Shown piece by piece: positions 21,829 to 34,022 of a stretch of 64,000 nucleotides of DNA. The position numbers and the translations under genes are program-made. This DNA is from Rutidosis leptorrhynchoides (taxonomy: Eukaryota; Streptophyta; Magnoliopsida; Asterales; Asteraceae), in the NCBI RefSeq assembly GCF_046630445.1, contig NC_092338.1, positions 154,664,001 through 154,728,000 of the forward strand, in the 5' to 3' direction. Within the stretch, counting starts at the first letter, position 1; every line of letters begins with the position of its first letter. Under the pieces are notes generated by a model. It saw only the letters and a program-made list of their open reading frames with translations. It had not been told where the DNA came from and did no database searches.

Positions 21829-24741
21829 AGTAATATATCTATTAATATTATTATTATTATAAGTATCAATTATGACATTAATATTAAATTTAAAACTTTA
21901 ATATTATTATCACGAGTATTATTATGTAATTACTAAAATCACTATCATAACTATTATTAACAGTAAAAGTAATATTCTTACGATATCATTATTATTATCA
22001 TTAATAGAATTATTTAAATTATTACCTTTATTAGTAATATTAAGTATTATAATTATTATCATTTTTACCATTATTAATATTATATTAGTATTATTACAAT
22101 TACTATATTTTAACAAACAAACTATATATATTTAATACATATAACATAACAAAAATAATATTTTCATATACAAAAGGAATATATGAAACATACATATATT
22201 ATTAAGATAAAAATGATAAAATTAATAAAGTAAATATATATAAACTTATTCGATTACGATTATGTGTATTAATATATATACAAATGATATAGGTTCGTGA
22301 ATCCAAGGCCAACCCTGCATTGTTCAATTGTTTAATGTCGTAATATGTATTTTTACTACAAAATACAGCATGGTGAGTTTCATTTGCGTTTTTACCCTTT
22401 ATATTTTTGGGCTGAGAATACATGCGCACTTTTTATAAATGATTTACAAAATAGACACATGTACGTGAAACTACATTCTATGGTTGAATTATCGAAATTG
22501 AATATGCCCCTTTTTATTAAGTCTGGTAATCTAAGAATTAGGGAACAGATACCCTAATTGACGCGAATCCTAAAGATAGATCTATGGGCCTGACGAACCC
22601 CATCCTGTAATGACCCAGGAATTTTTGACTAAATTTAAACTTAATCTTGATATGAATTCGACACGATAAGCAAAGTCTGTAATGTTGAAATCTTAAAAAC
22701 TTGGAACTGTGTTTAATATAATCATTTAACCTTTAACTGTTCTCGACGATTCACGAACAACTGTTGTAAATACGTATGAATATATAGATATGTATATAGA
22801 AATAAATATAAGTATATATGATATCTTGAATTAATAAATTACAATATAATCCTTTGAATTGAAAATGTTAAGTAAAATACAAAATGATTAAACTATTATT
22901 AAAATGAATCTAGATATATACCTATATGACTTCTATACGTAATTAATATTATATATATGTTAAATAATCAAATATGATATTACATAAAATAAGTATTAAT
23001 ACCATTACTAATCATATTATAATATAAATACTAATATGAAACTTGATATATATAAATTGATATATTTTTATTATTTCTAATAATATTATTATCATTAATA
23101 ATATAAATAGTTATTATAATATTATGAATGTTATCATTAATCATCAATTATTATCATTTTTAAATATCATTATTACTAGTATTATTTTTAGTATTATAAC
23201 TTATTATTATCATAAATTTGATTATTATTAATATTTTCATGTATTATTATTAATAATATTAATATTAATATTAATTATTAAAATCAATTAATTAAATATG
23301 TAATCTATATAAATCTGAACATCTGAATAAATTAAATTTAGTGGCACCACACAATCGTACTTTTGATCCTGTCTCTAATTCTATTTCAAATAAAATCGAA
23401 TCTTATCACAGTGAATTACAAAATCTGTTAGAGATCCCTTTCAACTTTATTTTTTTTCTTCCTTCTGTACGATCGATTCCATTTTTGATATAAAACAACC
23501 GTGATAATTTCTGGCTTGTCTCTTCAACTATTAGAGTATTACAAGCAATAATCAACCACTTGTATTTTATATAAACTTGCAACATTCGATTGTGTACGGT
23601 CACTTGTTTCTTCTTGTTCAAAACACATAAACTCAAGGATCCAAACACCACAACGCAAACCCATTTGATTTGTTGTTGTTAACATTACCATCAATCAATA
23701 ATAAGAGTCGAAGCCAAACCTGGTACGTGCCTACTCGAACTCCAGCTACTGCAGTGTATATATATATATATATTTTTTTCTCTTTCAATCGACTTCCAAC
23801 AAAGACACACTTGTTTTCATTACGTACGTTTGATCAACAAGAAACCCATTATTCTAGCTACTACTTGTTCCTGTTTTAATCACCAACGAAATACCTCACA
23901 ACCACCACCACTTCTATTCAAACACTATAACCATTCCGTTCATATTTATGTCGTAAACCACCATGATCATCACCATTAATTCTATTGATCGAACGCTACC
24001 ATGACCAATCCTCCAGCTGCTACTGCTACGAATCCTTCTGTTTTACAGCTGCAACCGCTGTTGTACTATGTCTGAGAGCCACCATGTTTGATAACCATCT
24101 TCAACCTCTCTCTCCGTCCCTCTCCTCTTTGCAAATGACAACCTTCACCATGAAATATCCATTGTTGCTGCAAATCTGTTTTGTTCGATTAACACCAAAA
24201 CTAAACAATCATCATGAACAACCCCTACGATCACCATTACCATAAGCAACCGACATCTTCTCTCCCTTCTCTTTTTATTTTTTTCTCTCTCTCTCTCTTC
24301 GTTTCTGATTGGAAACCATCGCAAGGAATCACACCCATACACCTATGAAGTGCCACTGCTGCTACTACGTGAGACATCTGTTTATTATGCAAACGAAATC
24401 GTGAAGAGTGATGATGACTAGTACTACAAGGAAGGTCATGAAAAATTGATGTCGTGAAGATAGATATGACGATAAGAATATGATGAGTGAAAAATGATAA
24501 AAAGAATTATGAAGGACAATCGAATATGGATAATGCCATTTGTTTATCTGTTTTAATCGAAAATTATAAACCAAAAAGTTTCCCACTTGTAGTTATGAAT
24601 GATTGATGCAAGCTGTAAAGAAAAAGTAGTGGGAAATGATGAATTAGAATGAGCTGTGATGATGGAAGTTGATAATATCGCGTTTTACATATTAATTACT
24701 AAAGTGAATGAGTTTAATCCAGAAACTGAATAATGGTTCTT

Positions 24742-24788
24742 TGGTTTAGTATTGGGTTTGCTAAACAGGAGGTCCTAAGTTCGAAACA
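24742..24788 (+). promoter_or_regulatory. Degenerate tRNA-like module 1 in the D LTR
   Basis: TGGTTTAGTAT (A-box-like) followed 36 bp later by AGTTCGAAACA (degenerate B-box). The copy in the 3' LTR starts at 33138. Confidence 0.35.
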
Positions 24789-24976
24789 TGGCGCCTGCAT
24801 ATTTTTTTTGTTACAAAAGCAGCTGTTGGGCTGTCTGGATTTGATTGGGCCACGATTTAAATGCTGTTGGGCCGAATTCTGGTTGGGCTGTTAGCAAACT
24901 ATAAACATGAGATAGATATTAAACGGGTTATATATCGTGGGATGATATCAATTACAGAAAAGGTTAATTGGAGGTA

Positions 24977-25023
24977 TGGTTTGAGTGTTTGTTGTATGAA
25001 CGAGAGGTCACGAGTTCGAGTCC
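24977..25023 (+). promoter_or_regulatory. tRNA-like module 2 in the D LTR
   Basis: TGGTTTGAGTG (A-box-like) and AGTTCGAGTCC at 25013-25023, one base from the B-box consensus, with tRNA-like spacing. The copy in the 3' LTR is at 33373-33419, next to the (ATT)n run. Same layout as the pair in LTR E. Confidence 0.45.
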
Positions 25024-25363
25024 GAGCAGTTGCATTCTTTTTGGAACTTGTTACTTTGAGGTAGCTATTATTATTATTATTATTATAAAAACCATACAAG
25101 TTGTTATTATTTTTCACTAATATTAATATTAATATCATTTTTATAACTACTACTTTTACTAGTATTATTATTAACATAAGTATCGATTTTAACAAATATC
25201 ATTATTATTATTAGTATTATAGATATTAAGGAAGTTATAATTATTAGTAAATCATTATAATCAAAACTACCATTTTTGTTACAGATAAATATGTTGTACC
25301 TAAAAATATACTTAATACATATAGCATAATTATATTAATAGTTTATATACCTACATATCAAAC

Positions 25364-25367
<4 letters not shown>

Positions 25368-25438
<71 letters not shown>
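25368..25438. repeat. (AT)n microsatellite
   Basis: Uninterrupted run in the 5' LTR of D. The 3' LTR has two such runs at the matching place (33851-33901 and 33936-34021). Confidence 0.95.
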
Positions 25439-25440
<2 letters not shown>

Positions 25441-26495
25441 CTAAGGAGATTGATATTAAACATTTTAAATATATACACAAACTAAAGAAGTATAATATAT
25501 AATTTAAGAAATAATAAATAAACTGATTCGATTACGATTACACATTTTAATATATATACAAATGATATAGGTTCGTGAATCCGAGGCCAACCCTGCTTTG
25601 TTCTGTTGTTCAATATAGTCGTATGTATTTTTACTACAAAATACATTAGGTGAGTTTCATTACTCCCCTTTTTAATGCTTTTACAATATATATTTTTGGG
25701 ACTGAGAAGGCATGCGCTTTTATAAATGTTTTACGAAATAGACACAAGTAATCGAAACTACATTATATGATTGAATGATAGAAATCGAATATGCTCCTTT
25801 TTATTAAGTCTGGTAATCTAAGAATTAGGGAACAGACACCCTAATTGACGCGAACTCTAAAGATAGATCTATCGGGCCCAACAAGCCCCATCTAAAGTAC
25901 CGGATGCTTTAGTACTTCGAAATTTATATCATGTCCGAAGGAGGATCCCAGAATGATGGGGATATTCTTATATGTATATTGTGAATGTCGATTACCAGGT
26001 ATTCAATCCATATGAATGATTATTTTTGTCTCTATGCATGGGACGTATGTTTATGAGAAATGAAAATATGAAATCTTGTGGTCTATTAAAATTATGAAAT
26101 GATTATTTGATGATAAACTAATGAACTCACCAACCTTTTGGTTGACATTTGAAAGCATGTTTATTCTCAGGTACGAAAGAAATCTTCCGCTGTGCATTTG
26201 CTCATTTTAGAGATATTACTTGGAGTCATTCATGACATATTTCAAAAGACGTTGCATTCAAGTCGTCGAGTTCATCAAGATTATTATTGAGTCAATTTAT
26301 AGTTAGATATATTAAGAAATGGTATGCATGCCGTCAACTTTCGATGTAATGAAATATTGTCTTTTCAAAAACGAATGCAATGTTTGTAAAATGTATCATA
26401 TAGATGTCAAGTACCTCGCGATGTAATCAACTATTGTGAATCGTTTATAATCGATACAGACTTCGTCCGGATGGATTAGGACGGGTCCTTTCAGT

Positions 26496-26507
26496 TGGTA
26501 TCAGAGC
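26496..26507 (+). other. Primer binding site of element D
   Basis: TGGTATCAGAGC two bases after the LTR end; tRNA-Met type, plus-strand orientation. Confidence 0.95.
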
Positions 26508-26932
26508 GGTGGTCTTAGCGAACCAGGTCTACATTAGTATGCATAACTGATAAGTCGTTAGGATGCATTAGTAAGTCTGGACTTCGACCGTGTCTGCATG
26601 TCAAAAGTTTTGCTTATCATTTTTGTCGAAAATCATCTGCTTATCATTCTTAGGAAATTACATGCTCATTATTCTTAGTCTAGACACGTTTTACTGCATT
26701 GACTACATAAATAGTGTATAGAAAAAATTCATATCTTAGCGTATCTGACAATTCATATCTTAGCGTATCTGTTACTGTAGATCTTGCCTGATATCTTCCG
26801 TAAATTTCTCCGTAATTTAAGGGAACCTGGTACTATATATCTATGCATATTATGCATTGAGAATACCATCCAACTATCAATTGCTGTCACTAAACTCTTC
26901 ATACCAAATTTTTTTTTCTGAGATCGCGTAAG

Positions 26933-27436
26933 ATGGCCTCTACGAACCAACCAAGTTCATCTGACTCCGAAGATAGCGTGACAGTAGCACACCAACCAAT
27001 CAACTACCGTGATTACTGGAGAAAATGGGGGTGGGTTCGCGACATACTCACCCTATGGAGAAGGGAAGAAGGTACTCCATATCATGAACCGAATCTACCA
27101 CCTAACATTGGAGTACTTGACCCGCTCACCGGCGGACCCGTTCGCAACATCGCTTATACCCTTTTTGCAAGAATTTTTCGTCTTGAGGCTACCATTAACA
27201 GAAATAGAGGAAATATCCGACCTCTACCTCACACTGATAACCAACCAGGGTTAGTAGAAGAAGTTAGAGAACTCCGAGCTCGAGTATTAACTTTAGAGAG
27301 CACGGTACACAATTTACAAGCACCCGCAGTATCACCAACACCAGTAACGTCACCAGTCTCAGTACTAACGGCACCAGTACCACCAACAACCCAAGTTTCA
27401 ACAATCCATGCCTCAACATCTCATTCTGTACCTTGA
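26933..27436 (+). CDS. Accessory ORF of element D (Trp-motif plus coiled coil, unknown function)
   Basis: An intact 167-residue frame (MASTNQPSSSDSEDS). The layout is an acidic Ser-rich start; a Trp-rich motif YRDYWRKWGWVRDILTLWRR at about 25-44; a central part with DPLTGGPVRN near 63-72; a probable coiled coil LVEEVRELRARVLTLESTV at about 107-125; and a Pro/Val/Thr/Ser-rich tail. The ORF begins about 430 bp after the primer site, where gag would be. Element C has a broken homologue (12430-12945). Conservation of the Trp motif and heptads between two elements with unrelated LTRs suggests past selection on the protein. It has no capsid or zinc-knuckle motif, so it is not an ordinary gag. It could be a highly reduced gag or an RNA/partner-binding adaptor; neither is shown. 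Confidence 0.7.
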   Translation: MASTNQPSSSDSEDSVTVAHQPINYRDYWRKWGWVRDILTLWRREEGTPYHEPNLPPNIGVLDPLTGGPVRNIAYTLFARIFRLEATINRNRGNIRPLPHTDNQPGLVEEVRELRARVLTLESTVHNLQAPAVSPTPVTSPVSVLTAPVPPTTQVSTIHASTSHSVP

Positions 27437-28779
27437 GTATAATCATCGTTCTACGTATCGTTCTACATCAATTACCTTCGTTCTTCATGGCGATTATGTA
27501 ATCTCTAATGTTTTAGAAATTATGTATTCTTGTTCTAACGGTAAAACAGATGTGTTAATATCATATTAACTCATTAAATCCATGATTGCATATGAAGAAA
27601 ATATATATGTATATATATGTGTTCATAAAGATTGTAATTAAAAATTCTTTTGTACAAACTGTTGATGGTGAAAATATTTTAACGGGTAGGTAATACCCGA
27701 GGAAGTATTTAACTTTCATATTAACATGTTATACTGTACATTCTTCGAATCTGATTCAAGTCATTTACTATCCTATTTACATCCACAGATATACGTATCC
27801 GTTTACAGCAAAATAACCATTTTCCTTCAATTTCATATTTGAATTTTGACCTATCAGAATCCAACAAGTGGCATAATGAAGAAAACATTGGACAAAATAA
27901 AATTTGTTAGAAACAAACAAATTAACTATGAGAAATTCTGTTAAGAATCCACGCTAACAAAATCCTAGCTAACTATTCCTAGCTAACTGATTATATTTTA
28001 TTTATCGCAGTTTATTTATCGCAATTTAATTATCGCAATTTTATTTATCGTCATTTAATTTCTGTTATTTACTTTACGCACTTTATTTATCGTCATTTAA
28101 TTTTTGTTATTTATTTTACGCACTTTAAATATCGGGACACGTATACAAGGTTTTGACATATCATATCGACGCATCTATATATATTATTTGGAATCACCAT
28201 AGACACTCTATATGCAGTAATGAGCGAGTTCTCTATACAGGGTTGATGTTGATTCTATAATAATATATATACTTTGAGTTGTGATCGAGTCTGAGACGTA
28301 CATATTAATTAATTCAAATATGATATATTAAACTATATATGAATTATTGAACTGTCAACTGTGGATTATCGACTGTGGGCTAATAAGATTGGACAATTAA
28401 AAATGAATTAAAATATTGATTATAACATATGAAACTAAACAATTCTTCAAGTTTGCCACTTGATTTCATCTTAAACCTCATTGTATCTTGACAATTATAA
28501 TCTGCGTTCAAACCTTTCATGATTCTTGAAAACACCTCAACCAAGAGGATGAACCAACCGCACTTCATCTACGGAGGGAAAGATTTATGCATTTAGTTAT
28601 GCACCTGGAAACTCTCGGCAACTGAGTAAAAGTTTAACACGTAGCCGCGTCAAATCCTTTGGCATTTATTAGCAAAAACAACTTTGCGATCTCTTTTTAA
28701 AGTAGCAAATTTTGTCACAGCTTCAGCAAATCAACTTCGACTTTTCGTTCGAAACAACCTTATTATCACCTTGATTATT
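27437..28779. other. Element D interior, no gene seen
   Basis: AT-rich. 27990-28130 contains imperfect repeats of TTTATTTATCG(C/T)AATTTAAT-like units. No credible frame apart from the motif at 27679-27698. Confidence 0.6.
27679..27698 (+). other. Internal polypurine-tract-like motif, element D
   Basis: TTAACGGGTAGGTAATACCC. Its first 14 bases match the element's own 3' polypurine tract at 30990-31003. It lies 240 bp downstream of the accessory ORF. Confidence 0.6.
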
Positions 28780-28983
28780 ATGTGTGTTCTTTTATTGTTA
28801 CCGGGGAACCTTCCATATTTTACCATATTACTAGCAGACGAACCAGCAACCTCGTTGCTTCTTGGTTTAAATCTCTCCGATAAATCATTATATTTCTTCA
28901 TTGAAACCCTATCATATACTCATCCGCATCTTGTAACGAGAACTGCCATAACAATTACCGAGAATCAGCAATCAGTACTTTGA
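28780..28983 (+). CDS. Small sense-strand membrane ORF of element D
   Basis: 67 codons from the first ATG (MCVLLLLPGNLPYF). The frame is open further upstream to about 28684, where hydrophobic residues (NNLIITLII) would extend the first membrane segment, but only a TTG could start there. ILLADEPATSLLLGLNL forms a second hydrophobic part. I do not recognise it and cannot find an open counterpart in element C. It may be a chance frame. Confidence 0.3.
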   Translation: MCVLLLLPGNLPYFTILLADEPATSLLLGLNLSDKSLYFFIETLSYTHPHLVTRTAITITENQQSVL

Positions 28984-29259
28984 AAACTCACAGCATATCT
29001 ACATCAACAGTTATATATATGACATTTATCTCTTAGAATTATGATCTCTCATTCTAAAATTCTGAAAAGCACTCAGTCACAAATCAATACTCTGAATGTT
29101 GAAAAAGCTGAATGAAGCAGCAGAAACTGTAGATAACTGTAAATGACCATAATCATCAAAAGTTTGATGATAAAGAATAGTATGTTGGAAAAGCTCAGAA
29201 AAGTTGGAACTGGAAAACGGATTGAACTAACCACGAAGGAGATCAATGACAAATACAAG

Positions 29260-29830
29260 GACCAAACCCTATATTCAAAGAATCCAGGTAATTCTGGATC
29301 CGATGAAATCTTTAGAGAATATCTTGCTCCGAAGTCATGTTAAAATCTTGCGAAAAATCTTTCTCCATCAACCATCGAACTTAGAAATCCCAAAATATCA
29401 TCATCAATATCTTCGATATTTCTGAGGATATTTTCATAAATATTCTCGTCCAAAATTATATACCTCTTCGTGCTTCCTGTGTATCATTATATTGGAAACA
29501 TTCAATAGAAAATTTAGTACCGAAAAGCAGATTATGCGAAACTATGAAGAACGCCGTGGACAAATCGCAAGGAATAAGTTTGACTTCAAAGAATCCAAAT
29601 GATTCTGTTTCTGATGAAATTTTTAGCGAATACCTTGCTTCCGAATCTAATCCGTTACGGATAAATCTTCTTCATCATCCATCGATATTAGAAATTCCAA
29701 GATATCATCGTATCTTTCATTATAAATATCCTTCATATTTCTGAAGATATTTCCATAACTATTCTTATCTGGAATCATTAATCTCTTCGTACTATCAGTG
29801 TTACATCATATAGAAACTGTTAGTTTCTAT
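29260..29830 (+). repeat. Tandem duplication of ~280 bp in element D
   Basis: Two diverged direct copies, about 29275-29505 and 29580-29825. Both encode SKNP..S.SDEIF.EYLA in one frame and then share ATATCATC...ATTTCTGA(A/G)GATATTT segments. Element C has a single copy (11340-11610, reverse). The encoded motif suggests a remnant of coding sequence, now in frames of 66 codons at most. Confidence 0.6.
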
Positions 29831-29889
29831 ATTCTGTAAACTTTCGAGCTTAAAAATGAATGTTATTGAAGTAGTGTTGGGAACTGATG

Positions 29890-29948
29890 CATGAGTTAGT
29901 ATAATATAATGACACTTGATCAACGTGATTATATTACAGTAAGTCATG
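29890..29948. repeat. Conserved 59-nt hairpin (element D copy)
   Basis: Arms CATGAGTTAGTA / CAGTAAGTCATG outside and TAATATAATGACAC / GTGATTATATTA inside, loop TTGATCAAC. Same length as 11224-11282 and with essentially the same arms when oriented alike; only the loop region differs. Confidence 0.75.
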
Positions 29949-30344
29949 TTGAGTTTCTAAATGGAATATGATGATTCGCAGATTATAACATCATCATGTG
30001 ACATGCTACATAACTCTTTCATTCTGATTAACTTCTGAACATATCAAGAAAATATATTCTTGATAGTTCTATTCTCAGTTATTCTGGTAATTTGACAAAT
30101 CAAATCGTGATATTACGTTCTTTCTTGTTTAGAACTTTAAACTCATTCGAAACTCCACACCTATGAATTCTGGACCGTTATTTGCGAAAAGAAAACCAAA
30201 GTATGAAGCTCCGAAATAGGAAGGGGGTATAAATCGCAGCAAATAAGAGAAAGCATTAACTGTGGATGACAATGATTATCGGAAACAGAAAGGGGGACAT
30301 TGAAATATAAGGAGAGATATAAAAGCCCGATAACAACACATAAA
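29949..30344. other. Element D interior, no gene seen
   Basis: Aligns in reverse with 10924-11223 of element C. No credible frame. Confidence 0.55.
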
Positions 30345-30518
30345 TTACAAATCGTGTATATCAATGTTTATCGTAATATAAAGACATGAGAGAATTAAAA
30401 GCACTATAACCCCAAGAGCAAAGCAGAAGTAAGCAGATTCCTCGGGTGGAAGTTGGAAAAGAAGAATGATTGTTACGATAGTAAGGATAAGATAAGGATT
30501 AGAAAAGGCATTAAGCAT
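30345..30518 (-). CDS. Antisense small membrane protein ORF (element D)
   Basis: 57 codons from an ATG at 30518, chosen because the element C homologue (10750-10923) starts and ends at the same residues. An in-frame ATG at 30584 would give 79 residues. The product starts MLNAFSNPYL, with hydrophobic segments at about 9-22 and 33-51, FQLPPEESAYF between them and the end NIDIHDL. It lies on the strand opposite to element D's own transcription, about 490 bp before the 3' LTR. The match to C is strongest in the loop and the C-terminal IDIH; the N-terminal nine residues are the most variable. Likely a small integral membrane protein; family unknown. It would need its own antisense promoter, for example within the 3' LTR. 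Confidence 0.6.
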   Translation of the reverse strand: MLNAFSNPYLILTIVTIILLFQLPPEESAYFCFALGVIVLLILSCLYITINIDIHDL

Positions 30519-30584
30519 TTCCACAATTTTTTGGATGTATGAACTAAGAAAGAAAGTATAGGACTGGTGAGAATAATGGAACAT

Positions 30585-30988
30585 AAGAGCTTAACTTATA
30601 ATGGAAATATCAGACAGAGTAATCGAGGTAGATCACCGTATTTAATTATAGAGATCTTAATTTCCTTATTCACCAAAGAATCAAATCTTATAGATTTTGA
30701 TGATCTTCTTCAAATCCTTTGAATTCCGGAATTCAACCAAGACAACGTCAAAAGCTAAGACGCACCTTATTTTCTAAATTCAACCCTGCATGTCAAAAGT
30801 TAAGATGAATCTTTACTTCCCTATTTCACTCTTTGGTGATAGCTTCATTCGTACTCTTCGAATAATCGAATTATTTTTACCCATATTACTCAATGATGAT
30901 AAAACTCAAGTTATCAACTCATATTCGCCATGAAAACATTTTTATTGTTAGCCATGACCACCTCACTCAAATTTCGGGACGAAATTTC
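30585..30988. other. Element D 3' untranslated region, no gene seen
   Basis: Aligns in reverse with 10000-10630 of element C, for example the TTGATTTTCCGG/CCGGAATTC-type segments. No frame of note. Confidence 0.55.
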
Positions 30989-30990
30989 TT

Positions 30991-31004
30991 TAACGGGTAG
31001 GTAC
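30991..31004 (+). other. Polypurine tract of element D
   Basis: TAACGGGTAGGTAC directly before the 3' LTR at 31005. Confidence 0.85.
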
Positions 31005-33461
31005 TGTAATGACCCGGGAATTTCCGACTAAATTTAAACTTAATCTTCATATGAATTCGACACGATAAGCAAAGTATGTAATGTTGAAATCTTAAAAACT
31101 TGGAACTGTGTTTAATATAATCATTTGACTTTTAACTGTTCCCGACGATTCACGAACAACTGTTGTAAATACGTATGAATATATAGATATGTATATAGAA
31201 ATAAATATAAGTATATATGATATCTTGAATTAATAAATTACAATATAATCCTTTGAATTGAAAATGTAAAGTAAAATACAAAATGATTAAACTATTATTA
31301 AAATGAATCTAGATATATACCTATATGACTTCTATACGTAATTAATATTATATATATGTTAAATAATCAAATATGATATTACAGAAAATAAGTATTAATA
31401 CCATTACTAATCATATTATAATATAAATACTAATATGAAACTTAATATATATAAATTGATATATTTTTATTATTTCTAATAATATTATTATCATTAATAA
31501 TATAAATAGTTATTATAATATTATGAATGTTATCATTAATCATCAATTATTATCATTTTTAAATATCATTATTACTAGTATTATTTTTAGTATTATAACT
31601 TATTATTATCATAAATTTGATTATTATTAATATTTTCATGTATTATTATTAATAATATTAATATTAATATTAATTATTAAAATCAATTAATTAAATATGT
31701 AATATATATAAATCTGAACATCTGAATAAATTAAATTTAGTGGCACCACACAATCGCACTTTTGATCCTGTCTCTAATTCTATTTCAAATAAAATCGAAT
31801 CTTATCACAGTGAATTACAAAATCTGTTAGAGATCCCTTTCAACTTTATTTTTTTTCTTCCTTCTGTACGATCGATTCCATTTTTTATATAAAACAACCG
31901 TGATAATTTCTGGCTTGTCTCTTCAACTATTAGAGTATTACAAGCAATAATCAACCACTTGTATTTTATATAAAATTGCAACATTCAATTGTGTACGGTC
32001 ACTTGTTTCTTTTTGTTCAAAACACATAAACTCAAGGATCCAAACACCACAACGCAAACCCATTTGATTTGTTGTTGTTAACATTACCATCGATCAATAA
32101 CAAGAGTCGAAGCCAAACCTGGTACGTGCCTACTCGAACTCCAGCTACTGCAGTGTATATATATATATTTTTTTTTTCTCTTTCAATCGACTTCCAACAA
32201 AGACACACTTGTTTTCATTACGTACGTTTGATCAACAAGAAACCCATTATTCTAGCTACTACTTGTTCCTGTTTTAATCACCAACGAAATACCTCACAAC
32301 CACCACCACTTCTATTCAAACACTATAACCATTCCGTTCATATTTATGTCGTAAACCACCATGATCATCACCATTAATTCTATTGATCGAACGCTACCAT
32401 GACCAATCCTCCAGCTGCTACTGCTACGAATCCTTCTGTTTTACAGCTGCAACCGCTGTTGTACTATGTCCGAGAGCCACCATGTTTGATAACCATCTTC
32501 AACCTCTCTCTCCGTCCCTCTCCTCTTTGCAAATGACAACCTTTACCATGAAATATCCATTGTTGCTGCAAATCTGTTTTGTTCGATTAACACCAAAACT
32601 AAACAATCATCATGAACCACCCCTACGATCACCATTACCATAAGCAACCGGCATCTTCTCTCCCTTCTCTTTTTATTTTTTTCTCTCTCTCTCTTCGTTT
32701 CTGATTGGAAACCATCGCAAGGAATCACACCCATACACCTATGAAGTGCCACTGCTGCTACTACGTGAGACATCTGTTTATTATGCAAACGAAATCGTGA
32801 AGAGTGATGATGACTAGTACTACAAGGAAGGTCATGAAAAATTGATGTCGTGAAGATAGATATGACGATAAGAATATGATGAGTGAAAAATGATAAAAAG
32901 AATTATGAAGGACAATCGAATATGGATGATGCCATTTGTTTATCTGTTTTAATCGACAATTATAAACCAAAAAGTTCCCCACTTGTAGTTATGAATGATA
33001 GATGCAAGCTGTAAAGAAAAAGTAGTGGGAAATGATGAATTAGAATGAGCTGTGATGATGGAAGTTGATAATATCGCGTTTTACATATTAATTACTAAAG
33101 TGAATGAGTTTAATCCAGAAACTGAATAATGGTTCTTTGGTTTAGTATTGGGTTTGCTAAACAGGAGGTCCTGAGTTCGAAACATGGCGCCTGCATATTT
33201 TTTTTGTTACAAAAGCAGCTGTTGGGCTGTCTGGATTTGATTGGGCCACGATTTAAATGCTGTTGGGCCGAATTCTGGTTGGGCTGTTAGCAGACTATAA
33301 ACACGAGATAGATATTAAACGGGTTATTTATCGTGGGATGATATCAATTACAGAAAAGGTTAATTGGAGGCATGGTTTGAGTGTTTGTTGTATGAACGAG
33401 AGGTCACGAGTTCGAGTCCGAGCAGTTGCATTCTTTTTGGAACTTGTTACTTTGAGGTAGC

Positions 33462-33548
<87 letters not shown>
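33462..33548. repeat. (ATT)n microsatellite
   Basis: About 28 uninterrupted units; the 5' LTR has only about six at the same place (25069-25085). Confidence 0.95.
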
Positions 33549-33549
<1 letters not shown>

Positions 33550-33846
33550 AAAACCATACAAGTTATTATTATTTTTCACTAATATTAATATTAATATCAT
33601 TTTTATAACTACTACTTTTACTAGTATTATTATTAACATAAGTGTCGATTTTAACAAATATCGTTATTATTATTAGTATTATAGATATTAAGGAAGTTAT
33701 AATTATTAGTAAATTATTATAATCAAAACTACCATTTTTGTTACAGATAAATATGTTGTACCTAAAATTATACTTAATACATATAGCATAATTATATTAA
33801 TAGTTTATATACCTACATATCAAACATAATAACAATATTTAAATAA

Positions 33847-33902
<56 letters not shown>

Positions 33903-33932
33903 CAAACTAATGATATTTTTATATAATACTAA

Positions 33933-33935
<3 letters not shown>

Positions 33936-34021
<86 letters not shown>
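33936..34021. repeat. (AT)n microsatellite
   Basis: Uninterrupted AT run; a second run lies just left at 33851-33901. Confidence 0.95.

Positions 34022-34022
<1 letters not shown>

Larger units (their letters stand above)
22606..26493 (+). mobile_element. 5' LTR of element D
   Basis: Starts TGTAATGACCC and ends GGGTCCTTTCA next to the primer site. 3888 bp. It contains an (AT)n run at 25368-25438 and two tRNA-like box pairs. A less AT-rich stretch at 23640-24350 carries frames with no recognisable product. Confidence 0.93.

Noticed and set aside
21525..22116. Isoleucine- or asparagine-rich frames on both strands
   Set aside because: They are translations of ATT/TAA microsatellites; the same applies to the Asn run at about 33328-33657 and the Tyr/Ile run at 33919-34113.
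23985..24245. 86-codon frame also present at 32383-32643
   Set aside because: The two copies are the LTRs of one element (D), so their identity is expected; no motif supports a protein.
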